Shown here: piece after piece, positions 19,724 through 27,765 of the stretch
Layout: the number at the start of each line of letters is the position of its first letter
How positions within the stretch are numbered: the stretch's first letter is position 1
NCBI RefSeq assembly: GCF_000718165.1
Contig: NZ_JOEY01000033.1
Span: 62,001-126,000 of the forward strand
Origin: Streptomyces fulvoviolaceus
Lineage (GTDB): Bacteria; Actinomycetota; Actinomycetes; Streptomycetales; Streptomycetaceae
Length of the DNA: 64,000 nt
Direction of reading: 5' to 3'
Notes under the pieces: generated by a model
Database searches by the model: none
Told to the model about the DNA's origin: nothing
Seen by the model: the letters and a program-made list of their open reading frames with translations, nothing else
Translations under genes and position numbers: made by a program

Positions 19724-22086
19724 CAGCTCGCCCCCGCCGGAGTGCCGACCTCGCCGGTGCGCTTCAGCTTCTGCCACCGCAGGCGGCCGCCCGTCAGGGC
19801 GGTGATGCAGGAGTGGATGAGAACGAGGTACATCATCTGGCGGTAGGCCAGTTGCTGGAGAGGCATCATCAGGAGGTACCGGTACTTCTCGCGGTCGAGA
19901 CGGAACGCGTAGGCCGCGCAGAAGAGTTGGACGCCGAGCACCGCGAGCCACGCGTACAGCGCCGCCTGGAAATCGATGAAGATCATCGAGTACGCGGTGA
20001 ACACGTCGATGAGCGGGGCGAAGACCGGCGTGACGATCTGGAAGATGACCACCAGCGGCATGCCGACCCGGCCGAAGCGGCCCGAAGGACCCTTGTCCGT
20101 GAGGGACTTGCGGTGCTTCCACAGCGCCTGCATGGTGCCGTAGGACCAGCGGTAGCGCTGCGACCACAGCTGCTTGAGCGAGCCCGGCGCCTCGGTCCAG
20201 GCGCGCGCGTGCTCCTGGTAGACGACCCGCCAGCCCGCGCGGTGCATCGCGATGGTGATGTCGGTGTCCTCGGCGAGGGTGTCCTCGCTCATGCCGCCGA
20301 CCTGGAGGACCGCCTCACGGCGGAACGCGCCGATCGCGCCCGGGATGGTGGGCATGCAGCGCAGCAGGTCGTACATGCGGCGGTCGAGGTTGAAGCCCAT
20401 CACGTACTCGATGTGCTGCCAGGCGCCGATGATCGTGTTCCGGTTGCCGACCTTGGCGTTGCCGGCGACCGCGCCGACCTCGGGGTCGGCGAAGGGCTGC
20501 ACGAGCTGGTGCACGGCGTCCGGCTCGAAGACCGTGTCGCCGTCCATCATCACGACGATGTCGTAACTGGCGTTGCGCACACCGTTGTTGAGGGCGGCCG
20601 GCTTGCCCGCGTTCTCCTGGCGGATGACCCGGACGTTCGACATGCCGAGTTCCCGGGCCGCTTCGCGCGAGATCTCGGAGGTGCCGTCCGTCGAACCGTC
20701 GTCCACGACGATGATCTCGATCGGATGGGTGCTCTTCGCCAGCGACTTGAGGGTGTTGGCGATGCACTCCTTCTCGTTGTACGCCGGGACGATCACGCTC
20801 ACCGGCCGGGTGACCGTCGGCCCCCAGCTGAACCGGCGTTTGTTGCGCTGTCTGTAGTGGCGGCGGGCGAGGATCAGCATCATGCCGAACCGGCCCATCA
20901 CCGCCACGCCCACGACGAGCAGCCCGTACGAGAGCGCGGGCACCGTCAACTCGGCGACAGCGACGGCCACGACGAGGGCCTTGCCCTCGTAGAGGGTCGC
21001 GCCGGTGGCCTCGCGGTGCGCGGCCTGAAGGCGGGCCTCGTTGTTCGAACCCTGCGAGCCCTGAGAGCCCTGAGAGCCCTGGGTACCCGTCTGGCCGTTG
21101 GGCGCGCCGCCGGGCTGCTCGGTACCGGTCGCACCGGTCGCGCCGGGCGCGGCAGTCGCTCCGGTCGCCCCCGGCGCGGCCCCGGCCGCCTGCGCGCCGC
21201 TCGCGTTCTGCTGCTCCAGGACACCGCTGATGGTGGTGAAGGTGTAGCCCTTCGCCTGCATCTTCTCGATGTACTTGGGCAGCGCCTCGACCGTCTGCTC
21301 GCGGTTGCCACCGGCGTCGTGCATGAGCACCGACGCGCCCTCGCCGTCGTCCGGCGTCGCCCACTTGACGATCTTCGAGACGCCCGGCTTCTTCCAGTCG
21401 TCGCTGTCGGTGTCGACGAAGACGCTGGTGTAGCCGTCCTCGCCGAGCTTCTTGTAGACGGGCCAGCTGTAGTTGTCGATCGCGTCCGTCTCCGAGGAGT
21501 ACGGCGCCCGGAACAGCGTGGTCGTGATGCCGGCCGCGCCCGCCAGCGCCAACTGCGTCTGCTGCATCTCGCGCCGGATGCGGGCGTCGCTCTGGTAGGA
21601 GAGGTCGACGTGGGTGAAGGTGTGGATGCCGACCTCGTTGCCCTGGTCGACCATGTCCTCCACGATGTCCGGGTAGCGCGAGACCATCGAGCCGACCACG
21701 AAGAACGTGGCGGGGATGTCGTACTTCTCGAGGATCTTCAGGACGTCCGGCGTGTACGTCGGGTTCGGGCCGTCGTCGAAGGTGAGCGCGATCGTCTTGT
21801 CCGGGACGGAGGTCGTCGTGGCCTCGCCGTTGCGGAAGGAGACGATCGGCCCACCGTTGAGGATCTTGTCGGGGACCTTGCTGGCGCTGGCCCCGTCGCG
21901 CACGCGCTGGTCGCCGCCGACCTCGGCACGCAGATAGCCGTCGAGCAGCATGACGCTGGTCAGGGCGAGGAGAAGCAGTCCGGCGAGGATGATGCGCGGT
22001 TTCTGCAGCGCCGCGGCCTTGCCCGCCGTCCGCTTGATGCGGGAGGGGGCTCGCCGGCGGCCGCGTGAGGGCGTCGTCGTAGTCAT
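19723..22086 (-). CDS. polysaccharide deacetylase-glycosyltransferase 2 fusion (PNAG-type synthase/deacetylase)
   Basis: 787 aa. It has an N-terminal membrane anchor (30-50), then a NodB-type deacetylase domain (about 95-285) with metal/catalytic residues Asp104-Asp105 (TFDDGPNPT) and His155/His159 (HTFTHVD). A low-complexity, collagen-like Gly-X-X linker (about 295-350) and a transmembrane stretch follow. The processive GT2 domain has VVDDGSTDG, MDGDTVF, EDTD and QRYRW (QxxRW), then C-terminal helices. All synthase motifs are present. The layout matches Streptomyces MatB-like proteins that make a poly-N-acetylglucosamine-type exopolymer and deacetylate it outside. The actual sugar is inferred. 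Confidence 0.9.
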   Translation of the reverse strand: MTTTTPSRGRRRAPSRIKRTAGKAAALQKPRIILAGLLLLALTSVMLLDGYLRAEVGGDQRVRDGASASKVPDKILNGGPIVSFRNGEATTTSVPDKTIALTFDDGPNPTYTPDVLKILEKYDIPATFFVVGSMVSRYPDIVEDMVDQGNEVGIHTFTHVDLSYQSDARIRREMQQTQLALAGAAGITTTLFRAPYSSETDAIDNYSWPVYKKLGEDGYTSVFVDTDSDDWKKPGVSKIVKWATPDDGEGASVLMHDAGGNREQTVEALPKYIEKMQAKGYTFTTISGVLEQQNASGAQAAGAAPGATGATAAPGATGATGTEQPGGAPNGQTGTQGSQGSQGSQGSNNEARLQAAHREATGATLYEGKALVVAVAVAELTVPALSYGLLVVGVAVMGRFGMMLILARRHYRQRNKRRFSWGPTVTRPVSVIVPAYNEKECIANTLKSLAKSTHPIEIIVVDDGSTDGTSEISREAARELGMSNVRVIRQENAGKPAALNNGVRNASYDIVVMMDGDTVFEPDAVHQLVQPFADPEVGAVAGNAKVGNRNTIIGAWQHIEYVMGFNLDRRMYDLLRCMPTIPGAIGAFRREAVLQVGGMSEDTLAEDTDITIAMHRAGWRVVYQEHARAWTEAPGSLKQLWSQRYRWSYGTMQALWKHRKSLTDKGPSGRFGRVGMPLVVIFQIVTPVFAPLIDVFTAYSMIFIDFQAALYAWLAVLGVQLFCAAYAFRLDREKYRYLLMMPLQQLAYRQMMYLVLIHSCITALTGGRLRWQKLKRTGEVGTPAGAS

Positions 22087-22104
22087 GAGGTGGCTGCGTT
22101 CCCG

Positions 22105-22512
22105 TCAGTCGGCGGACGCGGAGGCGGACGCGGTCGGGGCGGAGCTCGGCGGCTCGCCGGTGGCGGTGCCCGTGGGCGGGGTGCCGGAGGGCTTCACGGG
22201 CGGAGTGCCGACACCGCCCTGCGGCTGGACGCCGCCGGGGCCGGAGTTCTGGGGGCCCGCGTTGCCGCCGCCGAAGGGCAGCAGCGAGGTCGGGCTCGAC
22301 ATGCCGATGCCCATGAAGGCCAGGCCCAGCACGACCGCGTACCCCATACACAGGACGCCCATGAGGATGCCGATCCGGCGCAGCAGCTTCGAGCGGCGTC
22401 CGGAGTTGTCAACGAACACAGGCCCCTCGGCGGACCCGTTGCCGCGTTTGCGGCGGCGACCGCGCGCGGCGGTCTCGGCGGCGCGGTTTTCGATGGCAGT
22501 CTCGGAATGCAT
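22105..22512 (-). CDS. small single-pass membrane protein, first gene of the polysaccharide operon
   Basis: 135 aa. It has a basic, Arg-rich cytosolic N-terminus (about 45 residues), one transmembrane helix (IGILMGVLCMGYAVVLGLAF) and an extracellular Pro/Gly/Ser/Thr-rich tail. It lies 18 bases upstream of the deacetylase-glycosyltransferase gene in the same direction and is probably an accessory subunit. I do not recognise a named family. Confidence 0.75.
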   Translation of the reverse strand: MHSETAIENRAAETAARGRRRKRGNGSAEGPVFVDNSGRRSKLLRRIGILMGVLCMGYAVVLGLAFMGIGMSSPTSLLPFGGGNAGPQNSGPGGVQPQGGVGTPPVKPSGTPPTGTATGEPPSSAPTASASASAD

Positions 22513-22819
22513 TCCCCGGATATTAGGGAGCCTTTATGTGCCCCAAACTCAGGAATTCATGTGAGGCGCCCATGAGAAACGCCTTAACCTGTCTCCTTCC
22601 TGAGAGGTTCCACGAACGACTGCGCAACGCGAGCCGGGAGGGAAGGAGTTGATTGTCCGGTATCCCCACCCGAATAATCCGATTCAACCCGATGCGCCTG
22701 TGCGGCTCCTGTTCAAATCCTGTCCTCATGAAGCTCAGCCGTGTGTGAGACATTTCCACTGCGGAAACACACTTTGTTTCCATCCTGAGACGGAAATCAC
22801 GGGAGAGGGTGCATACACA
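22513..22819. promoter_or_regulatory. divergent control region between polysaccharide operon and GH18-like lipoprotein
   Basis: 307 bases without a convincing gene. Close to the lipoprotein start are two overlapping inverted repeats: TTTCC-N5-GGAAA (22751-22765) and GGAAAC-N7-GTTTCC (22761-22779), sharing the middle arm. That arrangement suggests a repressor or activator site facing the + strand gene. No DasR-type site (ACTGGTCTAGACCAGT) was seen. Confidence 0.45.
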
Positions 22820-23851
22820 ATGCGGAGTTTCCTGAGGCCGGCGGCCGGGTTGACCTGCCTGTTTGCCCTGGCCACCGCGGGTTGCTCCGCGGAATCCGAC
22901 AGCACGTCGGACGCCGCGTCCACGGCGCCGGAAACGTCGAGCACGGCCACGTCCGAGGCCTCGTCGTCGGCCACCTCGTACGCCCCGTACGTCAGCGCCA
23001 CCGAGGCCTCCGACAACGACTCGGCCGGCTCCCCGACGACGTACAACCTGGCCTTCGTGATCGCCGACGGCAGCGACTGCACACCGACGTGGAACGACTC
23101 GCACGCCATCGGCGATTCGACGGTCAAGTCCCGTATCTCGCAGCTCACGGAGGACGGCGCCACGGTCCGCGTCTCGTTCGGCGGGGCCTCCGGCAAGGAG
23201 CTCGCGGAGGCCTGCGACAGCGCGTCCGAGCTGGCCGAGGCGTACGGCGTGGCGCTCGACGCGGCCGACTCCACCCAGGCCGACTTCGACGTCGAGGGCG
23301 ACGCGCTGACCGACTCCGACTCGGTGGACCTGCGCTCGGAGGCGATCGCGCTGCTCCAGGAGGAGCGCAGCGACCTGACCGTCTCCTTCACGCTCCCGGT
23401 GATGCCGTCCGGGCTCGACGACGACAGCGTCGCCCTGCTGGAGTCCGCCAACAACAGCGCCGTACAGGTCTCCACGATCAACCTCATGACGATGAACTAC
23501 GGCGAGTCGTACGACGACGACATGGGCGATTACGCCGTCACGGCCGCGAAGGCGGCGCACACGCAGCTGATGGGCGTCTTCGGTACGTCCGACTCCGGCG
23601 CCTGGCAGGGGATGGCGCTCACCTCGATGATCGGCACGAACGATGTCGACGGTGAGTCGTTCTCGTTGTCCGACGCGGCTCAGGTGAGGACATTCGCGGA
23701 GGAGAAGGAGATCGCTTGGGTGTCGATGTGGTCGACCTTCCGGGACCAGCAGTGTGAGTCGGGGAACTCTGATGAGGATGACGCGTTGACCAACTGCAGT
23801 GGGGTTACGCAGGACGCGGGGGCGTTCGGGGAGGCGTTCGCCGGTAGTTGA
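22820..23851 (+). CDS. lipoprotein with GH18 (chitinase-like) domain
   Basis: 343 aa. It has a lipoprotein signal ending at Cys22 (LATAGCSA), a 45-residue Ser/Thr/Ala linker and a glycoside hydrolase 18-like domain with SFGGASG (about 119-125) and the active-site segment ADFDVEG (154-160), in which Glu159 is the expected acid. The first aspartates of the canonical DGxDxDxE are partly altered. A late MTMNYGE block also fits GH18. ATG 22820 follows GGGAGAGG by 11 bases. It may cleave GlcNAc polymers; divergence from a PNAG-type operon is suggestive only. Confidence 0.8.
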   Translation: MRSFLRPAAGLTCLFALATAGCSAESDSTSDAASTAPETSSTATSEASSSATSYAPYVSATEASDNDSAGSPTTYNLAFVIADGSDCTPTWNDSHAIGDSTVKSRISQLTEDGATVRVSFGGASGKELAEACDSASELAEAYGVALDAADSTQADFDVEGDALTDSDSVDLRSEAIALLQEERSDLTVSFTLPVMPSGLDDDSVALLESANNSAVQVSTINLMTMNYGESYDDDMGDYAVTAAKAAHTQLMGVFGTSDSGAWQGMALTSMIGTNDVDGESFSLSDAAQVRTFAEEKEIAWVSMWSTFRDQQCESGNSDEDDALTNCSGVTQDAGAFGEAFAGS

Positions 23852-23903
23852 TCTGCGGGCCGGTGGGGGCTGGTCGCGCAGTTCCCCGCGCCCCTGAGGA
23901 ACC

Positions 23904-24509
23904 TCAGCGGCGCCGGTACACCAAGCGGCCCTCGGCCACCGTAGCCACGCACGTCCCCGCTCCCCGCTCCACCAGCTCTGCCTCATCCCGTACGTCGAAC
24001 ACCGCGAACCTGGCTGAGGAGTTCCGTTCCCTCGGGGACGCGAACTCCACCGGCCGGCCCGAGGCATACGGGTCCAGGGCCGGTACGCCGCCCGGGCGCC
24101 CGATCCGGCCCATGACCGCCACGCCGGAGCGGTGCACGGCGTCCCGCACCGCGCGGTTGCGGAGTTCCTCGCAGGCCGCCCGGACCGTGCCGTGCGCCAG
24201 CATGCGCTGTACCCCGCGCCGGGCGCTCGCACCCCAGCGGGCGTCGTCCATGGCGAGGGCCGCGAGTGCGTCCCCGGTGATCGGCTCGGTGCCCAGCTCG
24301 TCGGCCTCGCGCGGATCCGGGTGGTACGCCTCCTCCAGCAGCTCGTTGCCGTGGAGGTTGATCAGCCCGGGCGTCAGGATGCCGGGCCACTTCCGCACCC
24401 GCGCGCCCGGATGGACGGCGACGAGCTCGTCCAGCGACCCGGAGTCCGCGATCCAGGCGCCCTTGACGGCGAGCGCCCGGCCCTTGGAGTCCGCGTGAAT
24501 CGTCAGCAC
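23904..24509 (-). CDS. imidazolonepropionase-like/amidohydrolase-fold protein
   Basis: 201 aa. The sequence has an amidohydrolase-like N-terminus with a composite beta domain and LTPGLINLHGNELLEEAYHPDP, but the usual metal-binding HxH is reduced to LHG-N. It ends with VATVAEGRLVYRRR, the typical C-terminal beta strand of the superfamily. It is shorter than catalytic amidohydrolases by 200 residues. It sits 7 bases after mqnC and so may be co-transcribed; a link to the futalosine pathway is a guess from position. It may be an inactive or narrowed family member. Confidence 0.6.
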   Translation of the reverse strand: MLTIHADSKGRALAVKGAWIADSGSLDELVAVHPGARVRKWPGILTPGLINLHGNELLEEAYHPDPREADELGTEPITGDALAALAMDDARWGASARRGVQRMLAHGTVRAACEELRNRAVRDAVHRSGVAVMGRIGRPGGVPALDPYASGRPVEFASPRERNSSARFAVFDVRDEAELVERGAGTCVATVAEGRLVYRRR

Positions 24510-24516
24510 GGGCAGG

Positions 24517-25716
24517 TCAGTTGGAAGCGAGGAGCTTCAGCTCCGGATGAGCCGTGCCGCCCGCGATCGCCGTGGATGAGATGTGGGACATGACCCGCTC
24601 GTCGACAGGGTCGTTGGCCGGGTCGTCGTGGACGACGATGTGCTCGTACGTCGTGGTCCGCTGCGCCGGAACCCGATCCGCCTTGCGGATGAGGTCGATG
24701 ATCTCCATCCGGTTGGAGCGGTGCTTGGCGCCGGCCGAGGAGACGACGTTCTCCTCCAGCATGATGGAGCCGAGGTCGTCCGCGCCGTAGTGCAGGGAGA
24801 GCTGGCCGACCTCCTTGCCGGTGGTCAGCCAGGAGCCCTGGATGTGGGCGATGTTGTCCATGAACAGCCGGGCGATCGCGATCATCCGCAGGTACTCGAA
24901 GAGCGTGGCCTGCGTGCGGCCCTTCAGGTGGTTGTTCTCGGGCTGGTAGGTGTACGGGATGAAGGCGCGGAAGCCGCCCGTCCGGTCCTGTACGTCACGG
25001 ATCATCCGCAGGTGCTCGATGCGCTCGGCGTTGGTCTCGCCGGTGCCCATGAGCATGGTGGAGGTCGACTCGACGCCCAGGTTGTGCGCGGCCTCCATGA
25101 TCTCCAGCCAGCGCTCGCCGCTCTCCTTGAGGGGGGCGATGGCCTTGCGGGGCCGGGCTGGCAGCAGTTCGGCACCGGCGCCGGCGAAGGAGTCGAGACC
25201 GGCGGTGTGGATGCGCTGGATCGCCTCCTCGACGCCGACCTTCGAGATCCGGGCCATGTGCTCGACCTCGCTCGCCCCCAGGCTGTGGATGACGAGCTGC
25301 GGGAAGGCCTGCTTGATGGCGGAGAAGTGCTTCTCGTAGTACTCGACGCCGTAGTCCGGGTGGTGCCCGCCCTGGAACATGATCTGGGTGCCACCCAGCT
25401 CCACGGTCTCGGCGCACCGCCGCAGGATGTCGTCCAGGTCGCGGGTCCAGCCCTTGGCCGCGTCCTTGGGAGCCGCGTAGAAGGCGCAGAACTTGCACGC
25501 CGTGACGCACACGTTCGTGTAGTTGATGTTGCGCTCGATGATGTACGTCGCGATGTGCTCGGTACCGGCGTACCGACGGCGGCGTACGGCGTCGGCGGCG
25601 GCGCCCAGCGCGTGCAGCGGGGCGTCGCGGTAGAGGTCGAGCGCTTCCTCTGGGGTGATACGTCCACCCGCGGCGGCTCGGTCGAGGACGGACTGAAGGT
25701 CGGCCTTCTCGGTCAC
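24517..25716 (-). CDS. mqnC: cyclic dehypoxanthine futalosine synthase (futalosine menaquinone pathway)
   Basis: Radical SAM enzyme that cyclises dehypoxanthinyl futalosine, the third step of the Streptomyces menaquinone route. 399 aa. The cluster motif CVTACKFC (Cys70/74/77) is followed by the typical FYAAPKD. Other blocks are ELGGTQIMFQGGHHPD and GTGETNAERIEHLRMIRD. GTG 25716 is preferred because GAAAGGGA lies a normal distance before it; a TTG at 25737 would add seven residues. mqnA is 14 kb away in this window; the pathway genes are scattered, as known for this genus. Confidence 0.95.
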   Translation of the reverse strand: MTEKADLQSVLDRAAAGGRITPEEALDLYRDAPLHALGAAADAVRRRRYAGTEHIATYIIERNINYTNVCVTACKFCAFYAAPKDAAKGWTRDLDDILRRCAETVELGGTQIMFQGGHHPDYGVEYYEKHFSAIKQAFPQLVIHSLGASEVEHMARISKVGVEEAIQRIHTAGLDSFAGAGAELLPARPRKAIAPLKESGERWLEIMEAAHNLGVESTSTMLMGTGETNAERIEHLRMIRDVQDRTGGFRAFIPYTYQPENNHLKGRTQATLFEYLRMIAIARLFMDNIAHIQGSWLTTGKEVGQLSLHYGADDLGSIMLEENVVSSAGAKHRSNRMEIIDLIRKADRVPAQRTTTYEHIVVHDDPANDPVDERVMSHISSTAIAGGTAHPELKLLASN

Positions 25717-25789
25717 CGGGAGCGTCCCTTTCGTCAAGGGTTGTGGACGGACCCGGCCAGCCTACGCCAGCCCTCCGACAGGCCCGACG

Positions 25790-26515
25790 TCAGGCGGCAT
25801 ACGCGCCGATCAGGAGCCCGACGTACGCCCCCGCGATCAGGAACGGCCCGAACGGGATCGCTGTCTTGCGCCCCGCCCGCCGCGCCACGACGAGGGCACC
25901 GCCGTACAGGGCCCCGAACAGGAACGCGGCGAAGGTGCCCAGCATGACCGTCGGCCAGCCGTACCACCCCAGGACGGCCCCCAGCCCGAGCGCGAGCTTC
26001 ACGTCGCCGAAGCCCATGCCGCCGGGGTTGATGAGGAACAGCACGAAGAAGGCGCTGCCGAGGGCGAGCGCGCCGAGCAGCGCGGTGGTCCACTCCCCGG
26101 CGTGCTCGGGCACGAACTCGACCAGCCCGAGCAGCGCGAGCGCGGCCGCCGCGAGCGGCAGGGTCAGCGCGTCGGGCAGCCGCTGCACCCGGAAGTCGAC
26201 GACGGTGAGCAGCACGCCGACGGGGGCAAGCAGTAGCCAGACGGCCAGTTCGGGGCGGGTGTCGGTGGCGGCGGCGAGGGCGGCGCAGAGGAGGGCGGTG
26301 GCGGTGGCGAGGACGGGGGTGCCGGGGCCGTACGACTCCTTGTCCTTGGCTACGGCGGTGCAGCCCCCGCACCGTGCGGGGCCGATCCACCCGCGGATCG
26401 CATGGCCGCCGGGGCACTGGTCCCGCCAGTCCTCACCGGACGGTACGGAGAACCGGTAGACCGCGCGCGGAAGCAGCGTCCCCGCCATCACGCCCCACAG
26501 CGCGGCGGCTATCAC
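25790..26515 (-). CDS. A24-family prepilin peptidase
   Basis: Aspartic membrane protease that trims type IV/Tad prepilins. About 241 aa with seven to eight hydrophobic helices. The two catalytic aspartates are in VDFRVQRLPDALTLP and MGFGDVKLALG (GxGD motif). A Cys-rich loop near the N-terminus (CPGGHAIRGWIGPARCGGC) resembles the zinc-binding loop of full-length enzymes. No pilin or secretion genes are nearby. GTG 26515 has a weak ribosome site, so the start is uncertain. Confidence 0.85.
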   Translation of the reverse strand: MIAAALWGVMAGTLLPRAVYRFSVPSGEDWRDQCPGGHAIRGWIGPARCGGCTAVAKDKESYGPGTPVLATATALLCAALAAATDTRPELAVWLLLAPVGVLLTVVDFRVQRLPDALTLPLAAAALALLGLVEFVPEHAGEWTTALLGALALGSAFFVLFLINPGGMGFGDVKLALGLGAVLGWYGWPTVMLGTFAAFLFGALYGGALVVARRAGRKTAIPFGPFLIAGAYVGLLIGAYAA

Positions 26516-26526
26516 GAGCAGGCCGG

Positions 26527-26868
26527 TCAGACCGGACCACCGCCGAACCCGATCTCGTTGCCGTCCGGGTCATGGTAGGTGACCTTCCGGACGCCGTTCG
26601 CGTACGTTTCGCGCTGGGTGGGCTTCAGGCCGCGGTCGGCGATCGCGGCGACACGGTCATCGAGATCGCCGACGAAGACGGTGTGCAGGGCATGGCCCGC
26701 CCGCCCCGGCCGGTGCTCGATGTACACGTACCGATGCTCCGCGATCTCCCACACGGCCTCCTTGTCGTTCGGGAAGAACACCGGCGAGGAGCCGAACAAC
26801 TGCTCGTACCAGGCCAGCGCGGCGGCGTAGTCGTTGACCGGAATGCCCGCGAAGAGGTCGACACCCAT
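26527..26868 (-). CDS. VOC-superfamily (glyoxalase-like) protein
   Basis: 113 aa single-domain protein with the vicinal oxygen chelate fold. It starts LFAGIPVNDYAAALAWYEQLFG and ends with the DPDGNEIGFGG motif, whose Glu is a usual metal ligand. Members bind metals or antibiotics, or are enzymes; the substrate is unknown. The prepilin peptidase begins 11 bases downstream. Confidence 0.8.
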   Translation of the reverse strand: MGVDLFAGIPVNDYAAALAWYEQLFGSSPVFFPNDKEAVWEIAEHRYVYIEHRPGRAGHALHTVFVGDLDDRVAAIADRGLKPTQRETYANGVRKVTYHDPDGNEIGFGGGPV

Positions 26869-26877
26869 GTCGCCACA

Positions 26878-27024
26878 CTAGGCCAGGTCGCACCATACGT
26901 ACTTGCCCCGATTGCCGTTTCGGGAGAGCGGCTGCCGGCCCCAGAGGTCGGCGCGGACCCGCACGAGGGCGAGCCCCCGCCCGTCCTCCGCACCGGCAGT
27001 GGCGGAACCGTCCTTCTCCGGCAC
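26878..27024 (-). pseudogene. C-terminal remnant of an RsbW-like ATP-binding (HATPase) regulator
   Basis: 48 codons ending in TAG read EDGRGLALVRVRADLWGR, then SRNGNRGKYVWCDLA. This is the G2 box (GRGLALV) and the closing strand of Streptomyces anti-sigma-like HATPases. The N-box half (ELxANAxxHG) is absent and the upstream DNA belongs to the divergent P-loop kinase start, so this is a gene end left after a deletion. A GTG at 27024 keeps it open but a 48-residue product could not bind ATP. Confidence 0.7.
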
Positions 27025-27044
27025 ATGAGTTCGGGAGTCATCCG

Positions 27045-27695
27045 ATGCGTCTGCACCCAGGCGAGACCGAGGCCGTTGGCTGGCGAGTGGTGTCCGTGCT
27101 CGACGCCGTCCGGCAGCTGCGCGATGCGTCCCCCGACGTCACCGGACGTCCGCGGGTGATCGCGATCGACGGCCGGGGCGGCGCCGGCAAGACGACCCTG
27201 GCCGAGCGGCTGCGCAAGGTGGTGCCCGACTCCGCCATCGTGCACACCGACGACATCGCCTGGAACCACGCCTACTTCGACTGGGGCGCCGTGCTCGTCG
27301 AGAACATCCTGCAACCCCTGCACCGGGGTGAGGCGGTGGACTTCCGCCCCGATGCCTGGATCACCCACGACCGGCCCGGATCGATCACCGTCCCCGCCGG
27401 TGCCGACTTCATCTGGGTCGAGGGCACCGGCATCGTCCGCGAAGAGCTCGCCCCGTGGTTGGACGCCTCGGTGTGGATACAGGGCGACCTCGATGAGCAG
27501 GAGCGCCTGTCGGTCGTCCGTGACGGTGACTCCCCCGAGCAGTTGGAGCACGTGGCGAACTGGCTGCTGGAGGAACTGCCGTTCATGTTGCGAGAACAGC
27601 CGTGGGCCCGGGCCACCATGATCGTCGCCGGCCCTCCGCGGATCGCCCACGACCCGGACAGCGAGTTGGTCGTCGCCCCGCCGACCGGCCCTTAG
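27045..27695 (+). CDS. uridine kinase-like P-loop phosphotransferase
   Basis: 216 aa. The Walker A motif is AIDGRGGAGKTTLAERL (about residues 40-56), followed by HTDDIAWNHAYFDW and a later base-handling segment (FIWVEGTGIVREELAPWLDASVWI). It is similar in plan to uridine/pantothenate-type kinases of the P-loop family. The substrate cannot be specified. ATG 27045 lies 20 bases beyond the HATPase remnant on the other strand. Confidence 0.8.
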   Translation: MRLHPGETEAVGWRVVSVLDAVRQLRDASPDVTGRPRVIAIDGRGGAGKTTLAERLRKVVPDSAIVHTDDIAWNHAYFDWGAVLVENILQPLHRGEAVDFRPDAWITHDRPGSITVPAGADFIWVEGTGIVREELAPWLDASVWIQGDLDEQERLSVVRDGDSPEQLEHVANWLLEELPFMLREQPWARATMIVAGPPRIAHDPDSELVVAPPTGP

Positions 27696-27765
27696 GGCGG
27701 CCGACCCACCCGCAGAACGCGGGTGAGCGGTTCGAGCGGAACTCGGCGGCGCGTCATCGAGACGC

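Noticed and set aside
22513..22819. DasR site in the promoter of the GH18-like gene
   Set aside because: No sequence close to the DasR dyad (ACTGGTCTAGACCAGT) was found.
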